Source: Latilactobacillus graminis DSM 20719 (GTDB taxonomy: Bacteria > Bacillota > Bacilli > Lactobacillales > Lactobacillaceae). From it: a stretch of DNA of 64,000 nucleotides. Below the pieces are notes generated by a model, which was given only the letters and a program-made list of their open reading frames with translations, had not been told where the DNA came from and made no database searches. The position numbers and the translations under genes are program-made. The first letter of the stretch is position 1. Each line of letters begins with the position of its first letter. The stretch covers positions 92,039 to 156,038 of the forward strand of contig NZ_AYZB01000005.1 in assembly GCF_001436415.1 (NCBI RefSeq), written 5' to 3'. Shown piece after piece: positions 9,229 through 18,248 of the stretch.

Positions 9229-10130
9229 TGGAACGTTTACGACGGACGATGATGTTTGTACCAGGAAATAACCCGGGGATGTTGAAGGATGCGGGGATTT
9301 ACGGGGCTGATTCAGTCATGTTCGATTTAGAAGACTCAGTCTCACTTGCTGAAAAAGACGCTGCTAGAATGCTAGTGATGCAAGCTTTGCAAACAGTTGA
9401 TTATGGTGATACTGAGTTGGTTGTCAGAATTAATGATTTGGAAACGCCATTTGGCCGACCAGACATCTTCGCAATGGTTAAAGCTGGTGTGGATGTTATT
9501 CGATTACCAAAGACTGAAACTGTTGATGATGTCTTGGAAACAGAAGCGGTGATTGCTGAAGCTGAAGCTTATTTTAATATACCGCATAAAACCACTAAGA
9601 TGATGGCCGCCATTGAAAGTGCTGAAGGTGTTTTAAATGCACCAGCAATTGCGAAAGCTTCAGATCGATTAATTGGAATTGCGATTGGTGCTGAAGATTA
9701 CGTTACTAATATGAAGACACGCCGTTATCCTGATGGCGCAGAATTATCATTTGCTCGTAATATGATTTTACATGGTGCTAGAGCTGCTGGTATTGCCGCT
9801 TTTGATACTGTGTATTCAGATGTTGATAACGAAGCTGGCTTTAAACACGAGGTTGAATTAATTCATGAACTTGGTTTTGACGGTAAATCAGTTATTAATC
9901 CACGCCAAATTCCGCTAGTTAATGCAATTTATGCACCAACTGAAAATGACGTTCAAAATGCAAAGGATGTTTTAAATGCGATTGAAGAAGCGCGGATTAA
10001 AGGTTCAGGGGTTATTGCCTTGAACGGTAAGATGGTTGATAAACCAGTAGTTGCTCGCGCACAACGGACGATGATGTTGGCAGAAGCATCACACTTAGTT
10101 GATCAGGAGGGAAATTGGCATGCTGAATAA
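9228..10130 (+). CDS. citE: Citrate lyase beta subunit (citryl-CoA lyase) CitE
   Basis: A 300-residue HpcH/HpaI-type aldolase that cleaves citryl-S-ACP to acetyl-S-ACP and oxaloacetate. It starts [18 protein letters not shown], followed by the conserved DLEDSV and, near residue 150, AAIESAEGV and [13 protein letters not shown] 9228 shares one base with the citD stop and follows a GGGAGG site; the longer TTG start upstream is unnecessary. It overlaps citF by 11 bp. Confidence 0.96.
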   Translation: MERLRRTMMFVPGNNPGMLKDAGIYGADSVMFDLEDSVSLAEKDAARMLVMQALQTVDYGDTELVVRINDLETPFGRPDIFAMVKAGVDVIRLPKTETVDDVLETEAVIAEAEAYFNIPHKTTKMMAAIESAEGVLNAPAIAKASDRLIGIAIGAEDYVTNMKTRRYPDGAELSFARNMILHGARAAGIAAFDTVYSDVDNEAGFKHEVELIHELGFDGKSVINPRQIPLVNAIYAPTENDVQNAKDVLNAIEEARIKGSGVIALNGKMVDKPVVARAQRTMMLAEASHLVDQEGNWHAE

Positions 10131-11661
10131 TGTACAACGAGAATTACCAGATGATTTAATGAAGGAATTGCGTTATCAACCATTTAAAACTGTTGAAATC
10201 GGGCATCCCGAAATTCAACGGGCGGCACCTAAAGTAACCGTTGATCAAGGTCACGCCAAGTTAGTGTCGTCAATTGAAGCTGTTATTAAAAAAGTTGGTC
10301 TCAAAGATGGCATGACAATTTCATTCCATCACCATTTCCGTGAAGGGGATTACGTGTTTAATGCGGTTATGCAAATCTTGATTGATCAAGGTTTTAAAGG
10401 CTTAACTTTAGCACCAAGTTCGCTTACAAATGTGATGAATAAAATGGTTGTTAAAGCAATCAAAGCAGGTGTTGTCACCCATATTACATCATCTGGAATG
10501 CGTGGCGAATTAGGGGATTTAGTATCGCATGGTGGTTTGGAAAATCCGGTTATTTTGCGTTCACATGGTAACCGTGCACGGGCCATTGAAAGTGGTGATA
10601 TCAAGATTGATGTTGCCTTCTTAGGGGTTCCCAATTCTGATGAAGTTGGTAACGCAAACGCGATTAAAGGCAATGCTGTTTTTGGTTCATTAGGTTATGC
10701 TTTAATAGATGCACAGTATGCAGATAAGGTCGTTTTATTAACTGACACGCTTATGCCATATCCCAACACGCCTGCTAGTATCAAACAAACACAAGTTGAT
10801 TATGTGGTGAAAGTGGATAAAGTGGGGGATCCGGAGAAAATTGGTTCAGGTGCAACCCGCTTTACCAAAGATCCTAAGGAATTAAAAATTGCTGAAATGG
10901 TAAATGCGGTCATCACACATTCTCCTTATTTCAAACAAGGCTTCTCATTCCAAACAGGTTCTGGTGGTGCTGCATTAGCTGTTACGCGTTATTTACGTGA
11001 GTCAATGTTGAAAAAATCAATTACAGCTTCATTTGCTTTAGGGGGGATTACCAAGCCTACTGTAGATTTATTAAATGAAGGCCTCGTCGGTAAAATTTTA
11101 GATGTTCAAGATTTTGATAAGGGGGCTGCTGATAGCATGGCGATTACCGAAAATCAACAAGAAATTGATGCTTCTTGGTATGCAGATCCTAACAACAAAG
11201 GGGCTGCGGTGAACCAACTAGATGTCTGCATCTTATCAGCGCTTGAAATCGATACGAAATTTAACGTTAATGTGATGACTGGCTCAGACGGTGTTTTACG
11301 TGGGGCAATCGGTGGCCATCAAGATGCTGCTAATGCCAAGTTAACGATTATTTCAGCCCCAATTGTCAGAGGGAGAATTGCAACAGTTGTTGATGATGTG
11401 ACAACGATTGTTACACCAGGGGATTCAATTGATGTTTTAGTGACAGAATTAGGGATTGCGATTAATCCTAAACGTAAGGATTTGCTTAAATCGTTAGTTA
11501 ATATTCCCGGTGTTCCAGTATTTACGATTGAACAACTCCGCCAAAAAGCGGCTAAAATTGTCGGCCAAGCGGCCCCATTAGCGTTCACAGATAAGCCAGT
11601 TGCTTTGATTGAATACCGTGATGGGACTTTAATGGATGTAGTTTACCAAGTAAAGGACTAG
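10120..11661 (+). CDS. citF: Citrate lyase alpha subunit (citrate CoA-transferase) CitF
   Basis: A 513-residue acyltransferase subunit that swaps the acetyl group on CitD for citrate. Length and composition match CitF throughout, with [13 protein letters not shown] near residue 70 and glycine-rich [13 protein letters not shown] near residue 285. I start at ATG 10120, 9 bases after AGGAGGG; an upstream in-frame start would extend further into citE. It is followed by citX after 4 bp. Confidence 0.96.
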   Translation: MLNNVQRELPDDLMKELRYQPFKTVEIGHPEIQRAAPKVTVDQGHAKLVSSIEAVIKKVGLKDGMTISFHHHFREGDYVFNAVMQILIDQGFKGLTLAPSSLTNVMNKMVVKAIKAGVVTHITSSGMRGELGDLVSHGGLENPVILRSHGNRARAIESGDIKIDVAFLGVPNSDEVGNANAIKGNAVFGSLGYALIDAQYADKVVLLTDTLMPYPNTPASIKQTQVDYVVKVDKVGDPEKIGSGATRFTKDPKELKIAEMVNAVITHSPYFKQGFSFQTGSGGAALAVTRYLRESMLKKSITASFALGGITKPTVDLLNEGLVGKILDVQDFDKGAADSMAITENQQEIDASWYADPNNKGAAVNQLDVCILSALEIDTKFNVNVMTGSDGVLRGAIGGHQDAANAKLTIISAPIVRGRIATVVDDVTTIVTPGDSIDVLVTELGIAINPKRKDLLKSLVNIPGVPVFTIEQLRQKAAKIVGQAAPLAFTDKPVALIEYRDGTLMDVVYQVKD

Positions 11662-11665
11662 TGAA

Positions 11666-12211
11666 ATGCTTAATCTGTTTGCAACAGGAACGCCGCAAGA
11701 CATTACTGCAGTGTTAAAGAATCGAGATCAGCGAGTTGAATTACAAAATCAGTTAATTGTTGATGCCAGTCAAAACCAGAGCGTTGTCGTTTTAAAGCTC
11801 AATATCCCAGGCCCCATTAAGAACAATGCTGATTTAACACGCTTATTTTGGGCAGGGCTAGCGGCTTTTGAACAAAATATGGTTGTTTGTCGACAAATAG
11901 ATTGGGCGAAACCAACTGGCCCTGAGACGTTTTTAATTGTAGAGGGCTTGCCCTTGGCTATTAAACAGCAAGCTGCCATGTTTGAAGATCAACATACTTT
12001 AGGTCGGTTATTTGATGTTGATGTTTTGATTTGGCAATCAGCGCTACAACAAGGGCAACCAATCAGTCGAAAAGCATTAGGACAGCCAACCCGTCGCTGT
12101 TTATTATGTCAGCAAGCTGCTAAGGTTTGTGCTAGAAGTCGCCGTCATACAGTGGCGGAATTACAAGCGGTGATTAACCAGCAATATCAATTATTTATGG
12201 AGACTAATTAG
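11666..12211 (+). CDS. citX: Apo-citrate lyase phosphoribosyl-dephospho-CoA transferase CitX
   Basis: A 181-residue holo-ACP synthase of citrate lyase. It transfers the 2'-(5''-triphosphoribosyl)-3'-dephospho-CoA precursor made by CitG onto Ser14 of CitD. Features seen: KLNIPGP and a C-terminal GQPTRRCLLCQQAAKVCARSRRH with clustered Cys and basic residues, typical of the CitX family. Its position directly between citF and citG supports the call. The ribosome site is weak, suggesting coupling to citF. Confidence 0.92.
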   Translation: MLNLFATGTPQDITAVLKNRDQRVELQNQLIVDASQNQSVVVLKLNIPGPIKNNADLTRLFWAGLAAFEQNMVVCRQIDWAKPTGPETFLIVEGLPLAIKQQAAMFEDQHTLGRLFDVDVLIWQSALQQGQPISRKALGQPTRRCLLCQQAAKVCARSRRHTVAELQAVINQQYQLFMETN

Positions 12212-13057
12212 ATGAAAACATCCCAAGAAATCGCGCAACTTGCGCAACGCGCACTTTTATATGAAGTAAGTTGTCATCCTAAACCAGGATTGGTGGATCC
12301 AATTGATCACAAGACACATACGGATATGGATTTCTTTACGTTCATTGATAGTAGCGTCGTGTTATTACCTTTTTTTGAACAATTTGTTCGTGTAGGGGAA
12401 GCATTTAATCAGGTGGATTTAACCGCCTTAATGGCTCAAATTCGGCCCTTAGGGATGCAGGCTGAAGAGGCGATGTACCAAGCGACTAAAGGGGTTAATA
12501 CGCATAAAGGTGCGATTTTCTCACTGGGAATTTTATTGAGTGTAACGGGTTATTTGCAACAAAAAAGGACATTATCGGCAACAGCACTCAGTCAAACCGT
12601 TCGAAAGATGTTGGCTGGATTAGTTGAGAATGATTTCAAAACACTGCATCAAAAACAATTAGCACAACTCACTAATGGTGAAAAAATGTATCTTAAGTAT
12701 GGTCTAGTTGGAATCCGTGGTGAAGCACAAGCTGGCTATCCAACCATTTTTGAAGTAGCCTATCCTTATTTGCAAAAACAGACTGGTGATTGGAATGTCC
12801 GCTTATTGAATACATTGATGAAAATTATCAGTGTTTCGGAAGATTCCAACTTAGTAAAGCGAAGTGGTTGTTTGCAGACATTAAAAGATGTCCAGTCGCA
12901 AGCAGCAGCGATTGTTGCAGCTGGTGGTGTCGACACACCATTAGGTCAAGAAGGGTTATTGAAATTAGATCAAGAGGCGACGCAGGGATATTATAGTCTC
13001 GGGGGTAGTGCTGATTTACTAATTATTACGATTTATGTGACGTTGTTACTACAATAG
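12212..13057 (+). CDS. citG: Triphosphoribosyl-dephospho-CoA synthase CitG
   Basis: A 281-residue enzyme that makes the citrate lyase prosthetic-group precursor from ATP and dephospho-CoA. Conserved stretches visible: EVSCHPKPGLVDPIDHKTHTD near the N-terminus, GVNTHKGAIFSLG near residue 95, and GSADLL at the C-terminus. It begins directly after the citX stop (TAGATG) and is the last gene of the operon, followed by a hairpin terminator. In some bacteria citX and citG are fused; here they are separate. Confidence 0.94.
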   Translation: MKTSQEIAQLAQRALLYEVSCHPKPGLVDPIDHKTHTDMDFFTFIDSSVVLLPFFEQFVRVGEAFNQVDLTALMAQIRPLGMQAEEAMYQATKGVNTHKGAIFSLGILLSVTGYLQQKRTLSATALSQTVRKMLAGLVENDFKTLHQKQLAQLTNGEKMYLKYGLVGIRGEAQAGYPTIFEVAYPYLQKQTGDWNVRLLNTLMKIISVSEDSNLVKRSGCLQTLKDVQSQAAAIVAAGGVDTPLGQEGLLKLDQEATQGYYSLGGSADLLIITIYVTLLLQ

Positions 13058-13062
13058 ATATT

Positions 13063-13109
13063 AAAAACAGCGAGTATCATCAGGCAACTGACGGTAGTCG
13101 CTGTTTTTT
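13063..13109 (+). terminator. Terminator of the cit operon
   Basis: AAAAACAGCGA pairs with TCGCTGTTTTT (13098-13109). The stem can extend inward with a wobble and two mismatches, and the 3' side ends in a T run. It begins 6 bp after the citG stop. Confidence 0.8.
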
Positions 13110-13221
13110 GATTGTTGTTGTAAGATAGCACCGTGTTGACTTTCAAACGCAAGCTGGCCCCAAATTGGTGGTGCCAAAGTGATTATTAGAAATATGCACT
13201 GATTAATCGGTAAACAGCATA
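13110..13221. other. Intergenic stretch without a supported gene
   Basis: Between the cit terminator and the next terminator. A minus-strand frame is open for about 50 codons (it would encode LAPPIWGQLAFESQHG...), but it has no start codon with a ribosome site and ends inside the cit terminator. It may be a decayed gene end or chance. Nothing else is seen. Confidence 0.3.
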
Positions 13222-13257
13222 AAAAAGAGAATCAACAAAAATGTCGGTCCTCTTTTT
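13222..13257 (-). terminator. Terminator of the minus-strand membrane-protein gene
   Basis: AAAAAGAG (13222-13229) pairs with CTCTTTTT (13250-13257). Read on the minus strand, the hairpin is followed by six Ts, directly after the stop of the gene at 13260-13577. Confidence 0.6.
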
Positions 13258-13259
13258 AA

Positions 13260-13577
13260 TCATTGAGCTGTTTTGACTTTCGGTTCGCGTCCCAAAATGA
13301 CTTGGGCGACGATTAAGACTACATAGGCGATTAAAACACCCCCCAGTAGACTGTTTGTTGTGGTTGCTTTAACCAACCAGTATTCTTGCCAACCATGGTT
13401 GTTAAAAACCCACCAAAATAATAGTCCACATAGCACGGTTAGGGTGTTTAAAATAGCGAAGAACCAAAGATTACTGTTTTCCTTGTTCTTCAAATAGATG
13501 ATTGAAAAGATTAAATTCCATACACCCCAACCAATTAATGCAAACGTCATGCCCCAATAAATAATTGTCGCTGCCAT
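13260..13577 (-). CDS. Small membrane protein, function unknown
   Basis: 105 residues with three hydrophobic segments (about 4-28, 37-58 and 77-97) and a short basic tail. I do not recognise the family. The ATG has a GGAGG site about 7 bases upstream, and an extended -10 promoter stands further upstream on the minus strand. It has its own terminator, so it is a single-gene transcript between the cit operon and ylxM-ffh. Confidence 0.75.
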   Translation of the reverse strand: MAATIIYWGMTFALIGWGVWNLIFSIIYLKNKENSNLWFFAILNTLTVLCGLLFWWVFNNHGWQEYWLVKATTTNSLLGGVLIAYVVLIVAQVILGREPKVKTAQ

Positions 13578-13629
13578 AATAAAACCTCCATAGAAAACTA
13601 ATTTAGGTTATGAAAAAGCTTACAATTCT

Positions 13630-13638
13630 ATTTTAGCA
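13630..13638 (-). promoter_or_regulatory. Extended -10 promoter for the small membrane protein
   Basis: On the minus strand the sequence reads TGCTAAAAT, an extended -10 element (TGnTAAAAT). No good -35 box is visible, which is normal for extended -10 promoters. Confidence 0.5.
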
Positions 13639-13772
13639 TGATTTTTTGTTTATACCAGTGAAAAGATAATTAATGCACAAGCTTCTAGTTAAATCGTGTA
13701 ATAAAACGTTGACTAACCCCGTTAAAATCGGTACCCTAATACTTAGGTCAAACTAAGTCTGGGAGGTGCCAA

Positions 13773-14114
13773 ATGGAACTCGCACAAAATGCACGAATGA
13801 ATTCGCTGTTCGAATTTTATGGCGCACTTTTAACAGCAAAACAACATAGCTATATTTCATTATATTATGGAGATGATTTTTCTCTCGGCGAAATTGCCGC
13901 TGAATATAATGTTAGTCGACAAGCAGTCTATGATAATATTCGTCGCACTGAAAAAATTCTCGAAGGATACGAAAAAAAACTGCACCTCTATCAGAATTAC
14001 GAACAACGAAATGCCAGTGCAGATCGACTACAAAAATATGTTCAAAGCCACTATCCAGACGATCGAGAACTAGCACGGTTGTTGGCTGACTTATTGAATT
14101 TAACCGAACAATAA
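13773..14114 (+). CDS. ylxM: YlxM/p13-like helix-turn-helix protein
   Basis: 113 residues with a sigma-70 region-4-like helix-turn-helix ([26 protein letters not shown], about residues 35-60). YlxM genes precede ffh in many Firmicutes and their product is thought to modulate SRP. It ends 22 bp before ffh. A GGGAGG site lies 6 bases before the ATG. Just upstream, ACTTAG/CTAAGT (13741-13758) forms a 6-bp inverted repeat, and TTGACT-17-TACCCT (13709-13737) is a weak promoter candidate. Confidence 0.88.
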   Translation: MELAQNARMNSLFEFYGALLTAKQHSYISLYYGDDFSLGEIAAEYNVSRQAVYDNIRRTEKILEGYEKKLHLYQNYEQRNASADRLQKYVQSHYPDDRELARLLADLLNLTEQ

Positions 14115-14136
14115 TTAATTTAAAGGACTGATAAAT

Positions 14137-15573
14137 ATGGCATTTGAAGGGCTAACAGAACGATTACAGGGCGCATTGAGTAAGCTTCGGCGTAAAGGGA
14201 AGATTACTGAAACCGACGTCAACCAAGCGATGCGTGAGATTCGGCTCGCATTATTAGAAGCCGATGTTAACTTTAAAGTGGTTAAAGACTTTATTAAAGT
14301 GGTTAAAGAACGCGCGATCGGAACCGAAGTCCTCGATAGCTTATCACCGGCACAACAAATTGTTAAAATTGTGGATGAAGAATTAACCAAGATGATGGGT
14401 GAAACGGCTGTACCGTTGAACAAATCACCACATATTCCAACAATCGTTATGATGGTTGGGTTACAAGGGGCCGGGAAAACAACGACGGCTGGGAAGTTAG
14501 CAAAATATTTAATTCAAAACGAAAAGGCCCGTCCATTAATGATTGCGGCTGATGTTTATCGGCCAGCTGCGATTGAACAATTAAAGACAGTTGGTCAGCA
14601 AGTTGAGGCACAAGTCTTTGAAATGGGAACGGATGTCAACCCAGTTGAAATCGTTCGCCAAGGGTTAGCGCAAGCGGCCTTACAAAAGAACGATTATGTC
14701 TTAATTGATACGGCTGGTCGTTTACAAATTGATGAAGCCCTGATGCAAGAATTGGCGGATATTAATGAGCTAGCCCATCCAAATGAAATCCTCTTAACGG
14801 TCGATGCCATGACTGGGCAAGCCGCTGTCGATGTTGCTGAAGGTTTTAACAGTCGTTTAGATGTCACCGGGGTCGTCCTAACCAAGTTAGATGGCGATAC
14901 CCGTGGTGGGGCAGCCCTCTCAATTCGTGCTGTGACAGGCAAGCCAATTAAATTCACTGGTCAAGGGGAAAAACTCGATCAACTTGACATCTTCTATCCA
15001 GACCGCATGAGTAGTCGTATTTTAGGAATGGGTGACATGTTGAGCTTGATCGAAAAAGCCCAACAAGATTATGACGAACAAAAGGCAGCTGATATGGCTG
15101 AGAAAATCAAGGAAAACAGCTTTGATTTTAACGACTTTTTGGACCAAATGGATCAATTACAGAACATGGGACCATTAGAAGATATTATGAAGATGATTCC
15201 AGGCATGGCCAATAACCCGCAACTTAAGAACATCAAGATGGATCCGAAAGACATGGCACATATGAAGGCCATTGTCCAATCAATGACGCCACAAGAACGG
15301 GAAAATCCTGACTTGTTGAACCCTAGTCGCCGGCGTCGCTTAGCTGCTGGTGCCGGTCGTCCCATTGTGGAAGTTAATCGCATGATTAAACAGTTTAATC
15401 AATCAAAAAAGATGATGAATCAAATGTCCAAAGGGAATTTTAATGGGATGGAAGGTTTAATGGGGAATGGCATTAAAGGCAAAATGGGTAAGATGGCAAT
15501 GAACTCAATGGTTAAAAAGCAAAAGAAAAATAAGAAAAAACGCCTCAAGAATGCCCGTCGGTTTAAATCTTAA
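14137..15573 (+). CDS. ffh: Signal recognition particle protein Ffh (SRP54)
   Basis: A 478-residue SRP GTPase that binds signal peptides and the SRP RNA. N domain, then G domain with GLQGAGKTTTAGKLAKYL (P-loop), DVYRPAAIEQL, DTAGRLQ and TKLDGDTRGGAALS. The methionine-rich M domain covers about residues 300-478, with RRRRLAAGAGRP and many Met residues near the end. Works with FtsY. Preceded by ylxM; a promoter for rpsP follows within 30 bp of its stop. Confidence 0.97.
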   Translation: MAFEGLTERLQGALSKLRRKGKITETDVNQAMREIRLALLEADVNFKVVKDFIKVVKERAIGTEVLDSLSPAQQIVKIVDEELTKMMGETAVPLNKSPHIPTIVMMVGLQGAGKTTTAGKLAKYLIQNEKARPLMIAADVYRPAAIEQLKTVGQQVEAQVFEMGTDVNPVEIVRQGLAQAALQKNDYVLIDTAGRLQIDEALMQELADINELAHPNEILLTVDAMTGQAAVDVAEGFNSRLDVTGVVLTKLDGDTRGGAALSIRAVTGKPIKFTGQGEKLDQLDIFYPDRMSSRILGMGDMLSLIEKAQQDYDEQKAADMAEKIKENSFDFNDFLDQMDQLQNMGPLEDIMKMIPGMANNPQLKNIKMDPKDMAHMKAIVQSMTPQERENPDLLNPSRRRRLAAGAGRPIVEVNRMIKQFNQSKKMMNQMSKGNFNGMEGLMGNGIKGKMGKMAMNSMVKKQKKNKKKRLKNARRFKS

Positions 15574-15599
15574 AAAATTGTCCTGTAAAGAAAAAACAC

Positions 15600-15628
15600 T
15601 TTACACGGCGTTTGAAATTTGGTATATT
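15600..15628 (+). promoter_or_regulatory. Promoter of the rpsP operon
   Basis: TTTACA (15600-15605), 17-base spacer, TATATT (15623-15628). The -35 box is the right arm of a 7-bp inverted repeat TGTAAAG/CTTTACA (15584-15605, loop of 8), which could be an operator or a weak terminator for ffh. Confidence 0.7.
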
Positions 15629-15663
15629 ATGTCATGTTAAAGAATTAATAGGAGGTGGCATTA

Positions 15664-15939
15664 ATGTCAGTTAAAATTCGTATGAAACGGATGGGCTCAA
15701 AGAAACGCCCATTTTACCGGATCGTTGTTGCAGATTCACGTTCACCACGTGATGGTCGCTTTATCCAACAAGTTGGTTACTACAATCCATTAACAGAACC
15801 AGTTGACTTGAAGTTAGAAGAAGAAGTTATTATGGATTGGTTACAAAAAGGCGCACAACCTTCTGATACTGTTCGTAATCTTTTATCAAAGCAAGGGATT
15901 ATGCAAAAATATCACGAAGCACGCTTCGCTAAAAAGTAG
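15664..15939 (+). CDS. rpsP: 30S ribosomal protein S16
   Basis: 91 residues, normal for S16: starts [31 protein letters not shown] and ends in basic residues. It binds 16S rRNA during early 30S assembly. I choose ATG 15664, 7 bases after GGAGGT, over the GTG at 15655 that lies inside the ribosome site. First gene of rpsP-khpA-rimM-trmD, a common Firmicutes order. Confidence 0.97.
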   Translation: MSVKIRMKRMGSKKRPFYRIVVADSRSPRDGRFIQQVGYYNPLTEPVDLKLEEEVIMDWLQKGAQPSDTVRNLLSKQGIMQKYHEARFAKK

Positions 15940-15948
15940 GGATTTGTT

Positions 15949-16191
15949 ATGACAGACGTGAAGGAACTAATTATTGCAATTGTTCAACCACTTGTCGAAC
16001 ATCCAGATAACGTCAAATTGACTGAACATGAGACGGAACGTTTTATGGAATTTGACTTACAGGTTGATTCAACTGATATCGGTCGCGTAATTGGCAAGCA
16101 AGGAAGGGTTGTACAGTCCATCCGAAATATTGTCTATAGTGTGAAAACACCATACCAAAAGCGGGTTCGTTTGAATATTGTCGATGCCTAA
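15949..16191 (+). CDS. khpA: KH-domain RNA-binding protein KhpA (YlqC)
   Basis: An 80-residue single KH domain with the GxxG loop in DIGRVIGKQGRVVQSIRN (about residues 43-60). In streptococci and other Firmicutes KhpA partners with KhpB/EloR to bind RNA and influence elongation and division. It sits 9 bp after rpsP. A terminator-like hairpin separates it from rimM. Confidence 0.93.
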   Translation: MTDVKELIIAIVQPLVEHPDNVKLTEHETERFMEFDLQVDSTDIGRVIGKQGRVVQSIRNIVYSVKTPYQKRVRLNIVDA

Positions 16192-16192
16192 C

Positions 16193-16237
16193 AAAAACGT
16201 TTAAATGAAGCAGAAATGTTTTATTTAGACGTTTTTT
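16193..16237 (+). terminator. Terminator or attenuator between khpA and rimM
   Basis: AAAAACGTTTAAAT (16193-16206) pairs with ATTTAGACGTTTTT (16223-16236), 14 bp with one G-T wobble, followed by Ts. It would partly uncouple rimM-trmD from rpsP-khpA. No separate promoter for rimM is obvious. Confidence 0.7.
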
Positions 16238-16257
16238 GTCGATTAAGGAGAAATTAA

Positions 16258-16788
16258 ATGCCAGAAAAATACTATCAAGTTGGTAAAATTGTTAACACCC
16301 ACGGCATCCGGGGTGAAGTGCGGGTTATTGCCACCACTGATTTTACGGAGTCACGATTTAAAAAAGGCGTACAACTTGCCGTAGAAATGCCCAATGGGCT
16401 CATTGATGTCAAAGTGGCGGCAATGCGCCAACACAAGCAATTCTATCTATTACAGTTTGAAGGAATGGGCAATATCAACGATGTTGAACAGTTTAAGGGC
16501 CATAATTTAAAGATTGCAGCCAGTCAACGTGAAGATGATTTAGAAGAGGATGAATTCTACTATGGTGATATTATCGGCTTAGAAGTTGTTGAAGAAGCCG
16601 AGGGGACCAGCTATGGGAAAGTCTCAGAAATTATCAATCCGGGACCAAATGACGTGTGGGTCATTAAGCGTCGTGGCCGTGCAGATTTACTGTTGCCATT
16701 TTTGAAGTCAGTTGTTAAGAAAATTGATATTGAAGCGGGTAAAGCCTATGTTAAAGTACCAGAAGGACTGATTGATAATGAAGATTGA
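16258..16788 (+). CDS. rimM: 16S rRNA processing protein RimM
   Basis: A 176-residue 30S maturation factor. The N-terminal RimM domain starts [19 protein letters not shown], and the C-terminal PRC-barrel includes [18 protein letters not shown] sequence and [11 protein letters not shown]. It binds S19 and helps assemble the 30S head. AAGGAG precedes the ATG. The stop overlaps trmD by 11 bp. Confidence 0.96.
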   Translation: MPEKYYQVGKIVNTHGIRGEVRVIATTDFTESRFKKGVQLAVEMPNGLIDVKVAAMRQHKQFYLLQFEGMGNINDVEQFKGHNLKIAASQREDDLEEDEFYYGDIIGLEVVEEAEGTSYGKVSEIINPGPNDVWVIKRRGRADLLLPFLKSVVKKIDIEAGKAYVKVPEGLIDNED

Positions 16789-17518
16789 TGTTTTGAGTTT
16801 GTTTCCAGATATGGTACAAAAAGGTTTATCCCAATCGATTATCGGCAAAGCCATCGATCGTGATTTAATTGATTTAGAAGTTACGGATTTCCGCGATTTC
16901 TCAGTGAATAAGCATAACTCCGTCGATGATGCACCATACGGTGGGGGTGCAGGGATGTTACTGCGGCCACAACCGATATTTGAAGCAATGGATCAAGTGA
17001 ATGCCAAAAATCCAGGCCATAAGCGTGTGATTTTACTCGATCCGGCTGGCGTGACATTTAACCAAAAAGTTGCTGAAGAATTTGCCCAAGAAGAACATTT
17101 AGTTTTCATCTGTGGCCACTATGAAGGCTATGATGAACGGATTCGTACTTTAGTCACTGATGAAGTCTCATTAGGCGATTTCGTCGTCACTGGGGGTGAA
17201 CTGGGGGCGATGGTGATGATCGATGCCATTTCGCGGCTTGTCCCCGGTGTCTTGGGGAATGAACAATCAGCGGTTACGGATTCTTTTTCGACCGGCCTAT
17301 TGGAGCATCCACAATATACCCGACCACCAGAATACCGCGGTTTGAAGGTACCGGAAGTTCTGATGAACGGTAATCATCGACTGATTAACGAGTGGCGCGA
17401 GAAGATGTCTTTAAAACGGACATATGAACGCCGCCCAGACTTATTGGATAAATTAACACTAACCAAGGATCAATTGCACTGGTTACAAGAAATTAAGCAA
17501 GAAACCACTGAAAAATAA
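16778..17518 (+). CDS. trmD: tRNA (guanine-N1-)-methyltransferase TrmD
   Basis: A 246-residue SPOUT methyltransferase that makes m1G37 in tRNAs reading CNN/GGN codons, preventing +1 frameshifts. Trefoil-knot motifs are visible: [25 protein letters not shown] (about residue 110) and the downstream [26 protein letters not shown] 16778 follows AGAAGGA by about 10 bases inside rimM. The stop lies 119 bp before rplS. Confidence 0.97.
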   Translation: MKIDVLSLFPDMVQKGLSQSIIGKAIDRDLIDLEVTDFRDFSVNKHNSVDDAPYGGGAGMLLRPQPIFEAMDQVNAKNPGHKRVILLDPAGVTFNQKVAEEFAQEEHLVFICGHYEGYDERIRTLVTDEVSLGDFVVTGGELGAMVMIDAISRLVPGVLGNEQSAVTDSFSTGLLEHPQYTRPPEYRGLKVPEVLMNGNHRLINEWREKMSLKRTYERRPDLLDKLTLTKDQLHWLQEIKQETTEK

Positions 17519-17541
17519 GCCTTTTATTCTCGGCTCAATTA

Positions 17542-17637
17542 TGCTAAAATTAAAAACTGTGATGGTTAGTCACAAAACAACGGTATTCCGCTGGCGCCAG
17601 ACGTTAATGAATATCTGTGGAAAAAGGAGAGATTCAA
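17542..17637 (+). promoter_or_regulatory. rplS promoter and candidate ribosomal-protein leader
   Basis: TGCTAAAAT (17542-17550) is an extended -10 box. About 80 bases of leader follow, with a TGTGA/TCACA hairpin near 17560-17573 and the palindrome CTGGCGCCAG near 17591. L19 leader RNAs are known before rplS in Bacilli, so an autoregulatory leader is plausible. I infer this from position and structure, not from a covariance match. Confidence 0.4.
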
Positions 17638-17985
17638 ATGAATCTATTAATTCAAGAAATTACTAAGTCACAATTACGTTCAGATATTCCTGACTTCCGT
17701 CCTGGGGACAACGTACGGGTTCACGTACGAGTTGTCGAAGGTACTCGCGAACGTATTCAATTATTCGAAGGTGTTGTTATTAAACGTCATGGTGTTGGCG
17801 TGAGTGAAACTTACACGGTTCGTAAAATCAGTAGTGGTGTGGGTGTTGAAAGAACATTCCCATTACACTCACCACGGGTGGCGCAGATCGAAGTAACGCG
17901 TCATGGCCGTGTCCGTCGTGCTAAGTTATACTACTTACGTGCACTACGTGGTAAGGCAGCTCGTATCAAAGAAGCTCGTCGTTAA
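17638..17985 (+). CDS. rplS: 50S ribosomal protein L19
   Basis: 115 residues, the standard L19 length. The sequence runs [19 protein letters not shown]... with [18 protein letters not shown] and the basic tail [18 protein letters not shown]19 lies at the 30S-50S interface. ATG 17638 follows AAAGGAG by 8 bases. A good terminator follows. Confidence 0.97.
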   Translation: MNLLIQEITKSQLRSDIPDFRPGDNVRVHVRVVEGTRERIQLFEGVVIKRHGVGVSETYTVRKISSGVGVERTFPLHSPRVAQIEVTRHGRVRRAKLYYLRALRGKAARIKEARR

Positions 17986-17995
17986 GATAACATTA

Positions 17996-18030
17996 AAAGA
18001 GACCGACTCATTGTGAGTTGGTCTTTCTTT
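17996..18030 (+). terminator. Terminator after rplS
   Basis: AGACCGACTCA-TTG-TGAGTTGGTCT hairpin with one G-T pair, A run before and T-rich TTTCTTT after. Confidence 0.85.
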
Positions 18031-18059
18031 ATGTGGATTAAGAAGTTAGGTGATGACAG

Positions 18060-18248
18060 ATGAATCAATGGATCTACGTTATTTTATATCAAGCAAACCC
18101 ACTTTATTATGAGAAAAGTAAAATGATTCGGGCATTCAGTTCTGAACAACGCGCCCAAGAATACGTAGCGTTATTGAATGAAACCCCGTATGCTAATCAA
18201 TCGTTAAAAGAAGGTCACTATATTTATCAAAAATTGAATTTGAATTAA
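18060..18248 (+). CDS. Small protein of unknown function (62 aa)
   Basis: 62 residues, rich in Tyr (MNQWIYVILYQANPLYY...), no membrane segment of full length, no motif I recognise. An AGGTGAT site lies about 8 bases before the ATG. The stop overlaps the end of the convergent gene by 4 bp, and its terminator lies inside that gene. Probably real because of the ribosome site and the matching terminator, function unknown. Confidence 0.6.
   Translation: MNQWIYVILYQANPLYYEKSKMIRAFSSEQRAQEYVALLNETPYANQSLKEGHYIYQKLNLN

Noticed and set aside
13110..13221. About 50 open codons on the minus strand after citG
   Set aside because: No start codon with ribosome site, and the frame ends inside the cit terminator; kept only as a possible remnant.
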